Below the pieces are notes generated by a model. That model made no database searches, was not told the DNA's origin, and saw only the letters and a program-made list of their open reading frames with translations. Position numbers and translations under genes: made by a program. A stretch of 64,000 bases of DNA from Gammaproteobacteria bacterium (GTDB lineage Bacteria > Pseudomonadota > Gammaproteobacteria > Tenderiales > Tenderiaceae). Positions 28,099 through 36,754 of the stretch are shown here, piece by piece (the stretch's first letter is position 1; each line of letters begins with the position of its first letter). The DNA is taken from positions 62,001 through 126,000 of the forward strand of contig JACQEP010000004.1 of the NCBI GenBank assembly GCA_016200485.1. The letters run 5' to 3'.

Positions 28099-29547
28099 TT
28101 ACGTCAGTTCTTCGACCCGTTGCAGGCCATATTTCCGCATTTTTTCAACCAACGTGGTCCGCCGCAATTTAAGACGGCTCGCCGCATGGGCCACCACACC
28201 ACCGGCCTCTTCAATGGCCTGCATAATATAGTGCTTCTCCAGATCAGCCAGATACTCCTTCAAATCAATCCCCTCGCGCGGCAAACGTGGCATTGCCTCA
28301 GTGACGGTAACACTCTCCTTGGCCATGACCCGATTCATGATGGCCTCAGCCACTGGCTCACTGGACTCGGACCCTACCTGGAATTTGGCCGGCAAATCTC
28401 CAACATCCACCACCCCCATTGGATGCATAATCACCATCCGCTCGACCAGGTTCGCCAATTCACGAACATTGCCTGGCCAATGATATTGGCACAGACTCAC
28501 GACCGCGCCCGGCGTCAGTCGCACCGAACCTCGCCCCTCATGCTCCAGCCGGGTAATCAATTCGTTCACGAGCAACGGGATATCCTCTACTCGCTCGCGC
28601 AACGGCGGCATTTCGATCGGGAACACGTTGAGACGGTAATAGAGATCCTCGCGGAACTCCCCATCCTTGATGGCCTGCTACAGATCGCGGTGCGTCACTG
28701 CCACAATGCGCACATCGGAGGTAATGCTCTTGTTACTCCCCACGCGCTCAAAGGTGCGCTCCTGCAACACGCGCAACAACTTCACCTGCATGTGCAGGCT
28801 CATATCACCGATTTCATCGAGAAACAGCGAGCCACCCTCAGCCATTTCAAAACGACCTTGGCGGGCTGTGATCGCACCGGTAAACGCACCCTTCTCATGG
28901 CCAAAAAGTTCGCTTTCCAGCAAATCTGCCGGAATAGCTCCGCAGTTGATCGGCACAAACGGTTTTTCACGACGCGCCGAATAATAATGCAGGTTACGGG
29001 CCACCACTTCTTTGCCGGTTCCAGACTCACCCAGAATCAACACATTGGCATCGGAGGCCGCCACTTGCTGGATTAACTTGCGCACCTGACGAATACTGCG
29101 GCTATTACCCACCAAGCTGCGGAATAACTCAGGCGAGGCACGCCCCACGGCGTGAGTTTCACGATTATTGCGATAGAGTTGCGCCTGCTGTAACACATGC
29201 AACAACTGACGATACTTGATAGGCTGCTCGATAAACCCTATCGCCTCATGGATCAACGACTCCGGGCACGCACCGGCATCCACATCCTCTTTAAACAATA
29301 TCAGCGGCAAATTGGCATCGGATATGCGCAATTGCTCTAAAATCTGAGACATCTGCTCAGCCGAGCTACACGCCCCCAACACTATGGTGGCGGGAGGCTT
29401 TTGCCCCTCTCGCATCAACTCTTTGAAGGAATCGCTGCTGCTGGCCATGACATCGCTGACCTCAATAAACTCAAAAACGGCCTGCAATTGCTTTCTACGG
29501 GCCTCATTATTGTCAATCAGTAACACCGGGGCTTCCGTCACTGACAC
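28099..29547 (-). pseudogene. fleQ: Master flagellar regulator FleQ (FlrA), interrupted by in-frame TAG
   Basis: The reading frame from GTG 29547 (AAGGAG seven bases upstream) to 28099 encodes 482 residues if the TAG at 28678-28680 (codon 290) is ignored, close to the 490 of Pseudomonas FleQ. Before the stop are a degenerate receiver and an AAA+ domain with Walker A GESGTGKE (about 173-180), GAFTGA (about 220-225) and [12 protein letters not shown]. After it, with no frameshift, come GEFREDLYYRLNVFPIEM, the rest of the AAA+ domain and a Fis-type helix-turn-helix (AASRLKLRRTTLVEKMRKYG). The truncated product lacks the arginine-finger region, sensor II and DNA-binding domain. The flanks read CTG TAG CAG, so a single CAG-to-TAG transition would explain it. 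It could be a real mutation, a base error or a suppressed amber. Confidence 0.93.
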
Positions 29548-29736
29548 AGCGTCACTCCTTATAGATAATGGGTAAATTCGTCCAATCAAGAACGTCTTTG
29601 CCGGAACTCGACATCACCGTCGAAATCAAGCCGTTAACCAATCATGTCAAATAATTGTCGGCATGGCAAGAACCCAAAGGGAGTTAGCGTGGCAAGCACG
29701 CCATTGAAGATATCTTATTGTTAATTAAAAATATTT

Positions 29737-30270
29737 TTAGATTTTTTGACGCAAGCGGGCAATCTGACGACGATGGCAGCGAAAAATAAACTTTTCTAAT
29801 AAAATCCTGACCGACTCCGGCTGCGGATCCAGCAACAGCTCCACCTGATCGCCAATGAGTTTTTCGACACGTCCCGTCAGCACGATGGGAAAGGGGTAAC
29901 GCCGATGCAAATACACCTCGACCCGCAGCAGCTCGCCCACCCCAGGCAGCGGATTACCCTGCCAACTCAAGCGTGACAAGCTTAACGAAACCGGCATCGG
30001 TTGCGGCACATTGGCCCGCCCCAACAATAGCTCACTGAGCATATCGAGAGCCAGATTAACCTTGAACTCCAGGCGTTGGAGCTGAACTGCGATCTCAAGC
30101 ATATCCTCTTCAGATTCGGCCTGGTACTCGTCAATGCCATTAATGATTCGCAAGCGATCTTCATTAAGGGCAGCCATTGAGGCAAACGCAGCATCTCCCT
30201 CCCCCTCTGCGCGCTCCCAACGCAAAGCCATATGGGTCTCGCAAGTCACGCCTGATAAAGAATCACTCAT
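29737..30270 (-). CDS. PilZ-like protein between fleQ and fliT
   Basis: The 177-residue soluble protein has an N-terminal helical part (to about residue 90) and a C-terminal beta-rich part with GVGELLRVEVYLHRRYPFPI, VLTGRVEKLIGDQVELLL and the end motif FIFRCHRRQIARLRQ. This pattern resembles divergent PilZ-domain proteins seen in gammaproteobacterial flagellar clusters. The canonical RxxxR and D/NxSxxG signatures are not obvious, so c-di-GMP binding is doubtful. ATG 30270 is favoured over GTG 30276 by the AGGGG spacing. The 189 nt between this gene and fleQ show no clear promoter. Confidence 0.6.
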   Translation of the reverse strand: MSDSLSGVTCETHMALRWERAEGEGDAAFASMAALNEDRLRIINGIDEYQAESEEDMLEIAVQLQRLEFKVNLALDMLSELLLGRANVPQPMPVSLSLSRLSWQGNPLPGVGELLRVEVYLHRRYPFPIVLTGRVEKLIGDQVELLLDPQPESVRILLEKFIFRCHRRQIARLRQKI

Positions 30271-30389
30271 TGCCACCCCTCGACAAACAAGAACCTATAG
30301 CAAAACTGAAAATGGAGGAAAAAGCAATGTTGTTATGTTATGTAGAAAAAGAGGTAGAAATAAGCTTGTTTACGTAGGACCGTTAACGC

Positions 30390-30743
30390 CTACTCCAACA
30401 TTTGATTCTCATGGTACCGGCTAACTCCTTGGCGTGACTTTCCGAGCTGTTCCAGTGCCGATATGATTTCTTGCTGCGCCTCCCGCGCCAGGGACATCAG
30501 CGCCTCATCATACGCCACCAGCGCCTCCAGCTTTTCTCGTAGATGTGCGGGGCGGATCAGAGACGCATGAGCTGATGACAAAATCCCCTGGAGCAATAGC
30601 CCCCGGCGCTCTTCAAGCGCGATGACTTGAGGCCATTCCCCCGTGCGCGCCAACTCCAGCATTTCCCGGGAAATTTGCAGCGCATTAGCCAATGCTTGCT
30701 CAGAAGAACCTTGAATGGATCCGGTATTGGGAACAACGTCCAC
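30390..30743 (-). CDS. fliT: Flagellar chaperone FliT-like protein
   Basis: The 117-residue, highly helical protein starts at GTG 30743, 9 nt after fliS. Length, the helical pattern (SREMLELARTGEWPQVIALE, then YDEALMSLAREAQQEIISAL) and position after fliD-fliS fit FliT, the FliD export chaperone. Sequence conservation in this family is low, so the name rests largely on context. Confidence 0.78.
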   Translation of the reverse strand: MDVVPNTGSIQGSSEQALANALQISREMLELARTGEWPQVIALEERRGLLLQGILSSAHASLIRPAHLREKLEALVAYDEALMSLAREAQQEIISALEQLGKSRQGVSRYHENQMLE

Positions 30744-30752
30744 AGGAGAAAC

Positions 30753-31175
30753 CTAAGGCACCAATTGTTTTTCTTTAGCCAATATCTGAGGAATGGCATC
30801 CCAACCTGCTTTGATTTCCTTCAACAGCCCAGCCACTTCATCCAGCATAGCCGTGTCGTTTTTCAGATTCGCCTCCGCCAAACGCCGCCCCATATAATTA
30901 TAAAGTGCATCCAGATTGGTGGCGATTTCCCCCCCGGCCTCTTTATCCAAACTCATCCGCAAACCATCGATAATTGAAATCGCCCACGAAACATGACTGC
31001 CTTTAAGCGCAATTTCACCACGCTGCATATAGCCCTTGGCAAGATTGATTTTCTCCAAAGCTCCTTCAAGCAACATCTGAATCAGACGATGCGGCGTTGC
31101 CGATGTAGCGTCAGAATGAGTCCCGATATTTTTGTACTCATTCAGCACACCGTTTAGATTGGAAGAATAATTCAT
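30753..31175 (-). CDS. fliS: Flagellin export chaperone FliS
   Basis: This 140-residue four-helix protein has the family motifs ATPHRLIQMLLEGALEKI and ISIIDGLRMSLDKEAGGEIA followed by NLDALYNYMGRRL. It binds the flagellin C-terminus and prevents premature polymerisation. It lies between fliD and fliT. The stop is TAG. Confidence 0.96.
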   Translation of the reverse strand: MNYSSNLNGVLNEYKNIGTHSDATSATPHRLIQMLLEGALEKINLAKGYMQRGEIALKGSHVSWAISIIDGLRMSLDKEAGGEIATNLDALYNYMGRRLAEANLKNDTAMLDEVAGLLKEIKAGWDAIPQILAKEKQLVP

Positions 31176-31231
31176 TGTTATGCTCCAAGATTCCTTGTGG
31201 TTATCATTTAATTCCTAATACTCAGAACACA

Positions 31232-32539
31232 TTATCTCTTCGGCAGATTTGCCAACTGCTGGGCCAATGAGTTGCTCGTATTTTGCAAACTTGATACTAA
31301 AGAATCCAACGCTGTAAATTGTTTTTTATAGCGCTGCTCAATAAGCGTCAATCGATACTCAAGTGCGGTCTGCCGGTCCTTAACACTGCTAATTCGGGCA
31401 TTAATCCCATCCTCGCGTCCTGCAATCATCCCATTGGCCACTGTCCAATCGCTTACCTTGGATTTAAAACGTGCAGCGAATCCTTGTGTCGCATTGGAGA
31501 ACAGGTTTACCACACCATTAAAATCGGTACCCAACTGGGTATCGAGTTTGGCAGAATTTATTGACAATGTGCCATCCTTCTGCGTCGAAATTCCTATATC
31601 CGATAAATAGCTAAAAGACAAGCCGGTAGCCGCAGTATTGAGCACATCGCGAATTCCTCGCTCTACGGTGAGCAGACCACTGTCACCGCTCAGAGTCCCG
31701 GTTTTTCCGCCAAGATCACGTATGGTATTGATAACGCCATTATAGGCATCAATAAATTTCTGTATATCCCCCTTAATTGTGGCGACATCACGACCAACAG
31801 TTAGAGTTTTTGCTACAGTGTCTGTTTGATTAAGCGTCAAGGTGACCCCTGTAATCGCTCCGGTCACGGTATTGGAAGCGCTATTCACCGTGAAACCATC
31901 AACGGTAATCTGGGCATCCTGGGCGGCAAAGTTTGTCACTGTGGCAAAGCTCAATGTTGCCGCAACCGCTCCCGCCGTATCGACTGCGGAAATTGCGCTT
32001 GCTGCTCCAGTACTCTTTGCCGTGAGCACCAATTTATTCCCGGTCACATCATTGATAATCGACGCAGAAACACTAGTATTACCTGCGGCGTTATTGATCG
32101 CATCCCGAATACCCGTTAGCGAATTATTAGTAGCGTCAATAGTGACGCCAAACGTATTGGTACCCGAGGTGATATTGAATGAACCCTGCTGGGCGGCATA
32201 CACGCCCGTCGCCGACACCTTGTGGGCCTGTGCCAATTGAACAACTCTGACATTGTATGTCGCAGCCACTGCCGTGGAATCGGCTGTAGCGGTAAATTTG
32301 GTAGTATCTGCAGAAGTTGCCGAGAATTTGGCGAACCCACTGCTAGTACTCAGGTTAGTTACAGCCGTTTGGAATGTCGATAATGCGCTTTTCAGCTTGC
32401 CATAGGCGCTCAGTTCTGTATTGAGGGATTTTTCCTGCTTTTGCAGGAGAGTTAATGGCTTACGTTCCAGTGTCATCAACTGGGTGACGATGCTGTTTAC
32501 ATCCAGCCCGGAACCAACACCACCAACGGACAATGCCAT
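31232..32539 (-). CDS. fliD: Flagellar filament cap protein FliD
   Basis: The 435-residue protein begins with the conserved GVGSGLDVNSIVTQLMTLE and ends with a coiled-coil RLTLIEQRYKKQFTALDSLV segment and SSLQNTSNSLAQQLANL, the usual FliD termini that form the D0/D1 legs. The Ala/Thr-rich middle is the variable cap domain. It has its own sigma54-type promoter at 32595-32610. Confidence 0.97.
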   Translation of the reverse strand: MALSVGGVGSGLDVNSIVTQLMTLERKPLTLLQKQEKSLNTELSAYGKLKSALSTFQTAVTNLSTSSGFAKFSATSADTTKFTATADSTAVAATYNVRVVQLAQAHKVSATGVYAAQQGSFNITSGTNTFGVTIDATNNSLTGIRDAINNAAGNTSVSASIINDVTGNKLVLTAKSTGAASAISAVDTAGAVAATLSFATVTNFAAQDAQITVDGFTVNSASNTVTGAITGVTLTLNQTDTVAKTLTVGRDVATIKGDIQKFIDAYNGVINTIRDLGGKTGTLSGDSGLLTVERGIRDVLNTAATGLSFSYLSDIGISTQKDGTLSINSAKLDTQLGTDFNGVVNLFSNATQGFAARFKSKVSDWTVANGMIAGREDGINARISSVKDRQTALEYRLTLIEQRYKKQFTALDSLVSSLQNTSNSLAQQLANLPKR

Positions 32540-32594
32540 GATAAATCACCTCAGTTGCACAACAACGCGCACTAATGACGCTGCGCAAAATAGA

Positions 32595-32610
32595 AGCAAA
32601 ACCCGTGCCG
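32595..32610 (-). promoter_or_regulatory. Sigma54 promoter candidate for fliD
   Basis: The minus strand reads CGGCACG-GGTT-TTGCT, almost the same as the flgA site (CGGCACG-GGTC-TTGCT), about 55 bases before the fliD start and in the gap after flaG. Confidence 0.87.
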
Positions 32611-32615
32611 ACTAC

Positions 32616-32981
32616 CTAGGCTTTGGTTTCCATTAAAAAACCTGAAGCATCTCCTTGTTCCAAGGCACGCGCTATCCGTAAAACTTCTTCAGCCTGAATC
32701 TGACGCACAAGTTCATTAGTGGCAGAATCAACGACCTTGATGACCGTCTTACCACTGCCTTCATCAACACTAAAGTTTAAATTACGTTCAACTTTATGGG
32801 CATAATTTTGAATTTTACTCATCGCCTCAAAGACATCAGCCCGCTTGGCATCAACCTTTGGTTGAGGCGGGGCGATGATGAGTGTTGATTCAGTTTTTAC
32901 GGCGCTATCTTTAGGAACCGATTGCGCCCTTGCAGCAGCTGAAGCCACTTGCACAGTCACATTATTAATCTCGCTAATCAT
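32616..32981 (-). CDS. flaG: FlaG family protein
   Basis: The 121 residues contain the FlaG domain: LNFSVDEGSGKTVIKVVDSA followed by LVRQIQAEEVLRIARALEQ. FlaG affects filament length in polar-flagellated bacteria. AGGAGG lies eight bases before the ATG. It is downstream of fliC, separated by a stem-loop (33009-33037). Confidence 0.93.
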   Translation of the reverse strand: MISEINNVTVQVASAAARAQSVPKDSAVKTESTLIIAPPQPKVDAKRADVFEAMSKIQNYAHKVERNLNFSVDEGSGKTVIKVVDSATNELVRQIQAEEVLRIARALEQGDASGFLMETKA

Positions 32982-33008
32982 GATCTTAACCTCCTGGTAG
33001 TGAGATCA

Positions 33009-33037
33009 CCCAGCTCCAGGAATTCCCTGGAGCCGGG
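33009..33037 (-). promoter_or_regulatory. Stem-loop between fliC and flaG
   Basis: The minus strand reads CCCGGCTCCAGG, loop GAATT, CCTGGAGCTGGG: twelve pairs with one mismatch. No T-run follows, so it is more likely an attenuator or a 3' stabiliser of flagellin mRNA than a full terminator. It ends 27 nt before flaG. Confidence 0.6.
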
Positions 33038-33066
33038 ATAACCTTAATTCACCACCATCACCACTC

Positions 33067-33894
33067 TTATTTCAAGAGCGAAAGTACGTTCTGAGGAACC
33101 TGATTGGCCTGCCCCAACATAGCCACACCCGCCTGTTGCATGATCTGCGAGCGTGTCAATGAAGCGGTTTCAGCCGCAAAGTCAGCATCCATGACTCGGC
33201 TACGAGATGCCTCGAGGTTTTCAACAACGTTCTGGGCATTACGAATAACCGATTCGAACCGGTTTTGAACCACACCCAACGTAGCACGGAGACTGTTGAC
33301 TGAACTCAGGTAGGTGTCGACGGCCGCAATCATACGTGAGGCCCTGGAAGTCACAGATATCGCGGCAGCAGCAGTCAATACACTCGCGACACCAGTTTTA
33401 CTCAGGACGTTACTGGTTACTACTTTAATGGTATCGCCTGCATCGGCACCGATCTGGAAAAAGAAGCTGGTCGCTCCAGCACCTACGACAGCAGTACCAT
33501 TGAACTTGGTGCCTGCAACACGGGTAATTTCACTTTTCAGCGCCTGAACTTCGTCATCCAGAGATTTACGGTCACCTTGGCTATTAGTAGCATTACGGGC
33601 TTGAACAGCAAGCTCACGGATACGTTGCAAGTTCTGGGTAATTTCGGCCAGTACACCTTCACCCGTTTGGGCCAGAGAAACCGCATCAGCTGCGTTGCGA
33701 CTGGCTTGATTGAACCCACGAATCTGCGCTGTAAAACGAGCAGAAATGGACAAACCAGCTGCGTCATCCTTGGCGCTATTAACGCGCAACCCTGAAGACA
33801 AACGTTGCAAAGCAACTTGCATATCCATCTGCGAACGGTTCAAATTCCGTTGAGCATTCAAGGACATAATATTGGTATTAATGACTTGCGGCAT
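33067..33894 (-). CDS. fliC: Flagellin FliC, short form
   Basis: The 275-residue flagellin keeps both conserved ends: N-terminal [19 protein letters not shown] with [20 protein letters not shown], and C-terminal [20 protein letters not shown] to [11 protein letters not shown]. Between them is only a small central segment of about 50-60 residues (around [18 protein letters not shown]), so the outer D2/D3 domains are missing. The central part is Ser/Thr-rich, giving candidate O-glycosylation sites for the adjacent legionaminic-acid system. A sigma28-type promoter is at 34005-34032. Confidence 0.97.
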   Translation of the reverse strand: MPQVINTNIMSLNAQRNLNRSQMDMQVALQRLSSGLRVNSAKDDAAGLSISARFTAQIRGFNQASRNAADAVSLAQTGEGVLAEITQNLQRIRELAVQARNATNSQGDRKSLDDEVQALKSEITRVAGTKFNGTAVVGAGATSFFFQIGADAGDTIKVVTSNVLSKTGVASVLTAAAAISVTSRASRMIAAVDTYLSSVNSLRATLGVVQNRFESVIRNAQNVVENLEASRSRVMDADFAAETASLTRSQIMQQAGVAMLGQANQVPQNVLSLLK

Positions 33895-34004
33895 GGTGCT
33901 ACTCCTAATACTGAGGGGGTTAGAAAAGGCCTTTGGCCTACAATCGCCCCGTTGACTTCAGCGGATATACTTCACATTGGAAATATTTACCGCTCCCATC
34001 AAAT

Positions 34005-34032
34005 GTATCGACCTTTGCACCCCCAAACTTTA
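34005..34032 (-). promoter_or_regulatory. Sigma28 (FliA) promoter candidate for fliC
   Basis: The minus strand reads TAAAGTTT (perfect -35), 12 bases, GTCGATAC (-10 consensus GCCGATAA). It lies about 110 bases before the flagellin start. The flgM promoter has the same 12-base spacing and nearly the same -10. Confidence 0.85.
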
Positions 34033-34198
34033 GCCACATTAACTATCTTTGATATTTACATGGGGGTGAGTCATTTTTTTGACTGACTGACAACCTTTCT
34101 TTACTTACTATCTCAGAAAAAAGATTATATCTTATTGTTTTTTAATGTTTTTTATTAACATAAAACCCACCTATTAACTATCATGTTATTGATAAAAC

Positions 34199-34214
34199 TG
34201 GCACTTATATTGCA
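34199..34214 (+). promoter_or_regulatory. Sigma54 promoter candidate for the maf-leg-ptmE operon
   Basis: The plus strand reads TGGCACT-TATA-TTGCA, one base from the 12-base consensus, about 50 bases before maf. The 110 bases upstream (34087-34198) are very A+T-rich and contain the short inverted repeat ATGTT...AACAT, a possible activator region. The rest of the 370-nt fliC-maf intergenic region holds only the fliC promoter and leader. Confidence 0.88.
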
Positions 34215-34264
34215 TGTATTTCTCAAAATCCCATCCATACTAAATTATAGAATGGCATTAAGAA

Positions 34265-36754
34265 ATGGATATTCAACCTGGACTAGGTAACTTCCTCACC
34301 AATCGCTTTGGAGAAAGGTATCTGTATTCCGTTAATGGAATTACCTTCACGCAAACCGATTCAACATCGATCTACCAAAGCCACTTTGGCAAACGATTAT
34401 TTCGTGAAAACCACCTATACATCATCGTGGGTACAGATTCAGGGCTACTACCCAAATACATCCTCCATCGTGGCATTCCCGAAGGCAGTCGATACCTCTT
34501 TATCGAACACGACGAAATTTTTAAGGTTGTCACCCCTGAGTTCACAGATCTAAATACTCAACAAAAATTAGCATGCTGCTCGGCTTCAAGGTGGGAACAA
34601 ACTGCCACCGAATTCTATTTCAGTGAGTATGCGTATACCGATTCAATATCCCTCTTCAAATCATTAGCAGTCACAGATTGTTACTTACCTCAGTATCGAG
34701 AAATTTGGTGCGATATCGAGCACGCATACAATACTCGATTATGGGCAACCCAGGCGCAACTTGGCACCTCCATCTTTTGTCAACGCCAAATAGAAAATCT
34801 TGCCGAAAATAATATACCTGCCACCGTTCTTCGGAAACTGGGGTCTGGCCAAACTGCCGTTATCATGGGAGGAGGCCCCTCCCTGGATGAAATATTGCCC
34901 TGGATTCAGGAAAACAAATCAAAAATCACCACCATCGCGGCATCGCGTATTTCACGGAGACTTCTGGAATATAATTTATACCCAGATATAGTGGTTTCAG
35001 TAGACCCGCATCCAATCAGTTTCGATGTCAGCCGAGAAATGTTGCTGCTTTGGAAGCATACTTTACTAGTAAATGCTAATCATATAACGCCACTGCTCCT
35101 TGGCCAGTGGCGCGGCCGCAATGTTTATTTCGATGAAAAATTTCCATGGACGAATCGCTATGATAATGACAATGTTTTAAGCGCTGCTGGCCCAACAGTT
35201 ACTAACTGTGCGTTATCTCTAGCTATAGAAATGGGGTTTTCACAAATTATCCTGGCGGGCGTTGATCTCTGTTTTTCCAGAGAGGGATTTTCTCACGCAA
35301 AAGGTAGTAATGAAAGCATCGCAGGACCAACTATTAACATGGCGACTAGGCGTGTCAAAACCAATGCTGGAGATTGGGCGGAAACTGAAAACTCTCTATT
35401 CAAGGCAGTAACCTCTTTAGAACAACAGGCAAAACTTGCTTGTGATCACGGAATCAAGATCATCAACCCTGCGCCTAGTGCCGCCATGATAGAAGGTATT
35501 TCCTATACCCCTTGCCAGGAGATCATCCTGGGCGATCTGGCACACTCCATTAAGCAAAGTATAGACGCAATACTGTCGAAATATGATCAAGTATCAAAAA
35601 CAAAACATCTAAACAATGTTATTGATGAACTTTCCCAAGCAGCTGACAAGTTAAAACGGATGGATTCTCTAGTTTCGAAGGCAATCCTATATAACAATTC
35701 TCTATTTGATAAAACCGCACCAAGAAGATCAACTGGCTATAAAGAAAAATTAGACAAAATTGAAGAGATTCTTAGCAAGAAATACAAAGAATATTCAATT
35801 TTTTCAAAAATATTTGGGATGACAAAATTTGTCCGGCTACTCAAGCCATTTGATGCATCCACAATAAAGGAAGATGCGGCCATAGAACTCGGCCGTTCCT
35901 ATTATCTTGCCTATCAGGCTGGAATAAAGGAACTCTCAAGAATAATAAATGAGGCCATAGAACGAACAAAGTCACGTCGCATGGAATTAGAAAACACATC
36001 CGATATTGACATACTTTCAAAGCAATGGAAAAAAGATAACCAACCAGGGCGCGTGTTGATTTTAAAAGACAAACATGCCGGGATTATTAATTCACCCAAT
36101 GCCGCTGGAAATGAGCTATATAGCGAACTTGAGGCGAGCTTCAATGCGTCACTATCAAACATGGATACACCTCACATGCGCCGCTCAAAGACGTTCGCAG
36201 ACCTTCGTGGCATAGACAACAAGGCAAGCGAACTTTATAACAACTCTGACTCGCAGGCTCTTAAACGACTTTTGTCAAGCTTACAAGCACACCCAGATGA
36301 ACGCGCGCGCGCGCTTACCCATTTGGTCTCAGGATATTTGGCTGAAATAGAAAATAATCAAGCAAAAGCAATTACCGAATATCAATATGCTGATGCCCCA
36401 CCGGCAATCGAGCCTGCATTGCGCCGCCTATCCATGATAGCTCTCGACATGGGAGATTATGATAGTGCTACCATTGCCCTAAAGTCACTCGCAACCCTGT
36501 CGCCCGTGTATATTCCACAACTCTCGGAATTACTCCGTATTAAAGGCGATCTGCTTGGGGCATTGGACACACTCACTGAATATCTTGAATTCGCCGAGGA
36601 TGACTTCCATGCCATGCTTAGAGTTGGCCTAATATATCGTGAACTTGGTCAGAATGATAACGCCGACTGGGTTTTCCGCTATATTCTTGAAAAAGATCCC
36701 GCTAATTTTGCGGCAAAAAATCTATTGGAAAATAAGGATTCGGCTCATGGGTAA
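34265..36754 (+). CDS. maf: Motility accessory factor Maf (MptE-like DUF115 glycosyltransferase)
   Basis: This 829-residue Maf-family protein has the DUF115/MptE-like core at about residues 165-420, with AVIMGGGPSLDE (about 198-208), VSVDPHP (about 246-251) and LAGVDLCFSREGFSHAKGS. Maf proteins transfer nonulosonic acids (pseudaminic, legionaminic) to flagellin Ser/Thr in Campylobacter, Aeromonas and Clostridium. From about residue 670 a TPR-like tail follows (ALTHLVSGYLAEIENNQAKA; AIEPALRRLSMIALDMGDYD), which makes it longer than typical Maf. A (CG)6 tract lies at 36302-36314. It overlaps legB by eight bases and is the first gene of the operon. Confidence 0.88.
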   Translation: MDIQPGLGNFLTNRFGERYLYSVNGITFTQTDSTSIYQSHFGKRLFRENHLYIIVGTDSGLLPKYILHRGIPEGSRYLFIEHDEIFKVVTPEFTDLNTQQKLACCSASRWEQTATEFYFSEYAYTDSISLFKSLAVTDCYLPQYREIWCDIEHAYNTRLWATQAQLGTSIFCQRQIENLAENNIPATVLRKLGSGQTAVIMGGGPSLDEILPWIQENKSKITTIAASRISRRLLEYNLYPDIVVSVDPHPISFDVSREMLLLWKHTLLVNANHITPLLLGQWRGRNVYFDEKFPWTNRYDNDNVLSAAGPTVTNCALSLAIEMGFSQIILAGVDLCFSREGFSHAKGSNESIAGPTINMATRRVKTNAGDWAETENSLFKAVTSLEQQAKLACDHGIKIINPAPSAAMIEGISYTPCQEIILGDLAHSIKQSIDAILSKYDQVSKTKHLNNVIDELSQAADKLKRMDSLVSKAILYNNSLFDKTAPRRSTGYKEKLDKIEEILSKKYKEYSIFSKIFGMTKFVRLLKPFDASTIKEDAAIELGRSYYLAYQAGIKELSRIINEAIERTKSRRMELENTSDIDILSKQWKKDNQPGRVLILKDKHAGIINSPNAAGNELYSELEASFNASLSNMDTPHMRRSKTFADLRGIDNKASELYNNSDSQALKRLLSSLQAHPDERARALTHLVSGYLAEIENNQAKAITEYQYADAPPAIEPALRRLSMIALDMGDYDSATIALKSLATLSPVYIPQLSELLRIKGDLLGALDTLTEYLEFAEDDFHAMLRVGLIYRELGQNDNADWVFRYILEKDPANFAAKNLLENKDSAHG

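Noticed and set aside
28099-28626. Separate gene for a DNA-binding Fis-like protein
   Set aside because: It begins in the middle of the FleQ AAA+ domain, has no clear ribosome site, and continues the upstream frame exactly after the TAG; it is the 3' part of fleQ.
28678-28680. TAG in fleQ read as a recoded amino acid (pyrrolysine or code change)
   Set aside because: TAG ends cheY, fliM, fliP, fliS and other intact genes here, and fleQ family members have an ordinary residue at this place.
28120-29076. Long plus-strand ORF opposite fleQ
   Set aside because: His/Gln-rich translation without recognisable motifs; a shadow of the fleQ coding strand.
34087-34198. Specific FleQ binding sites upstream of the maf sigma54 promoter
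   Set aside because: The stretch is very A+T-rich and I cannot match a defined FleQ box with confidence; mentioned only as a possible activator region.
36639-36746. Longer N-terminus for legB
   Set aside because: The extension lies fully inside maf and precedes the Rossmann motif with no family match, whereas ATG 36747 has a good ribosome site.
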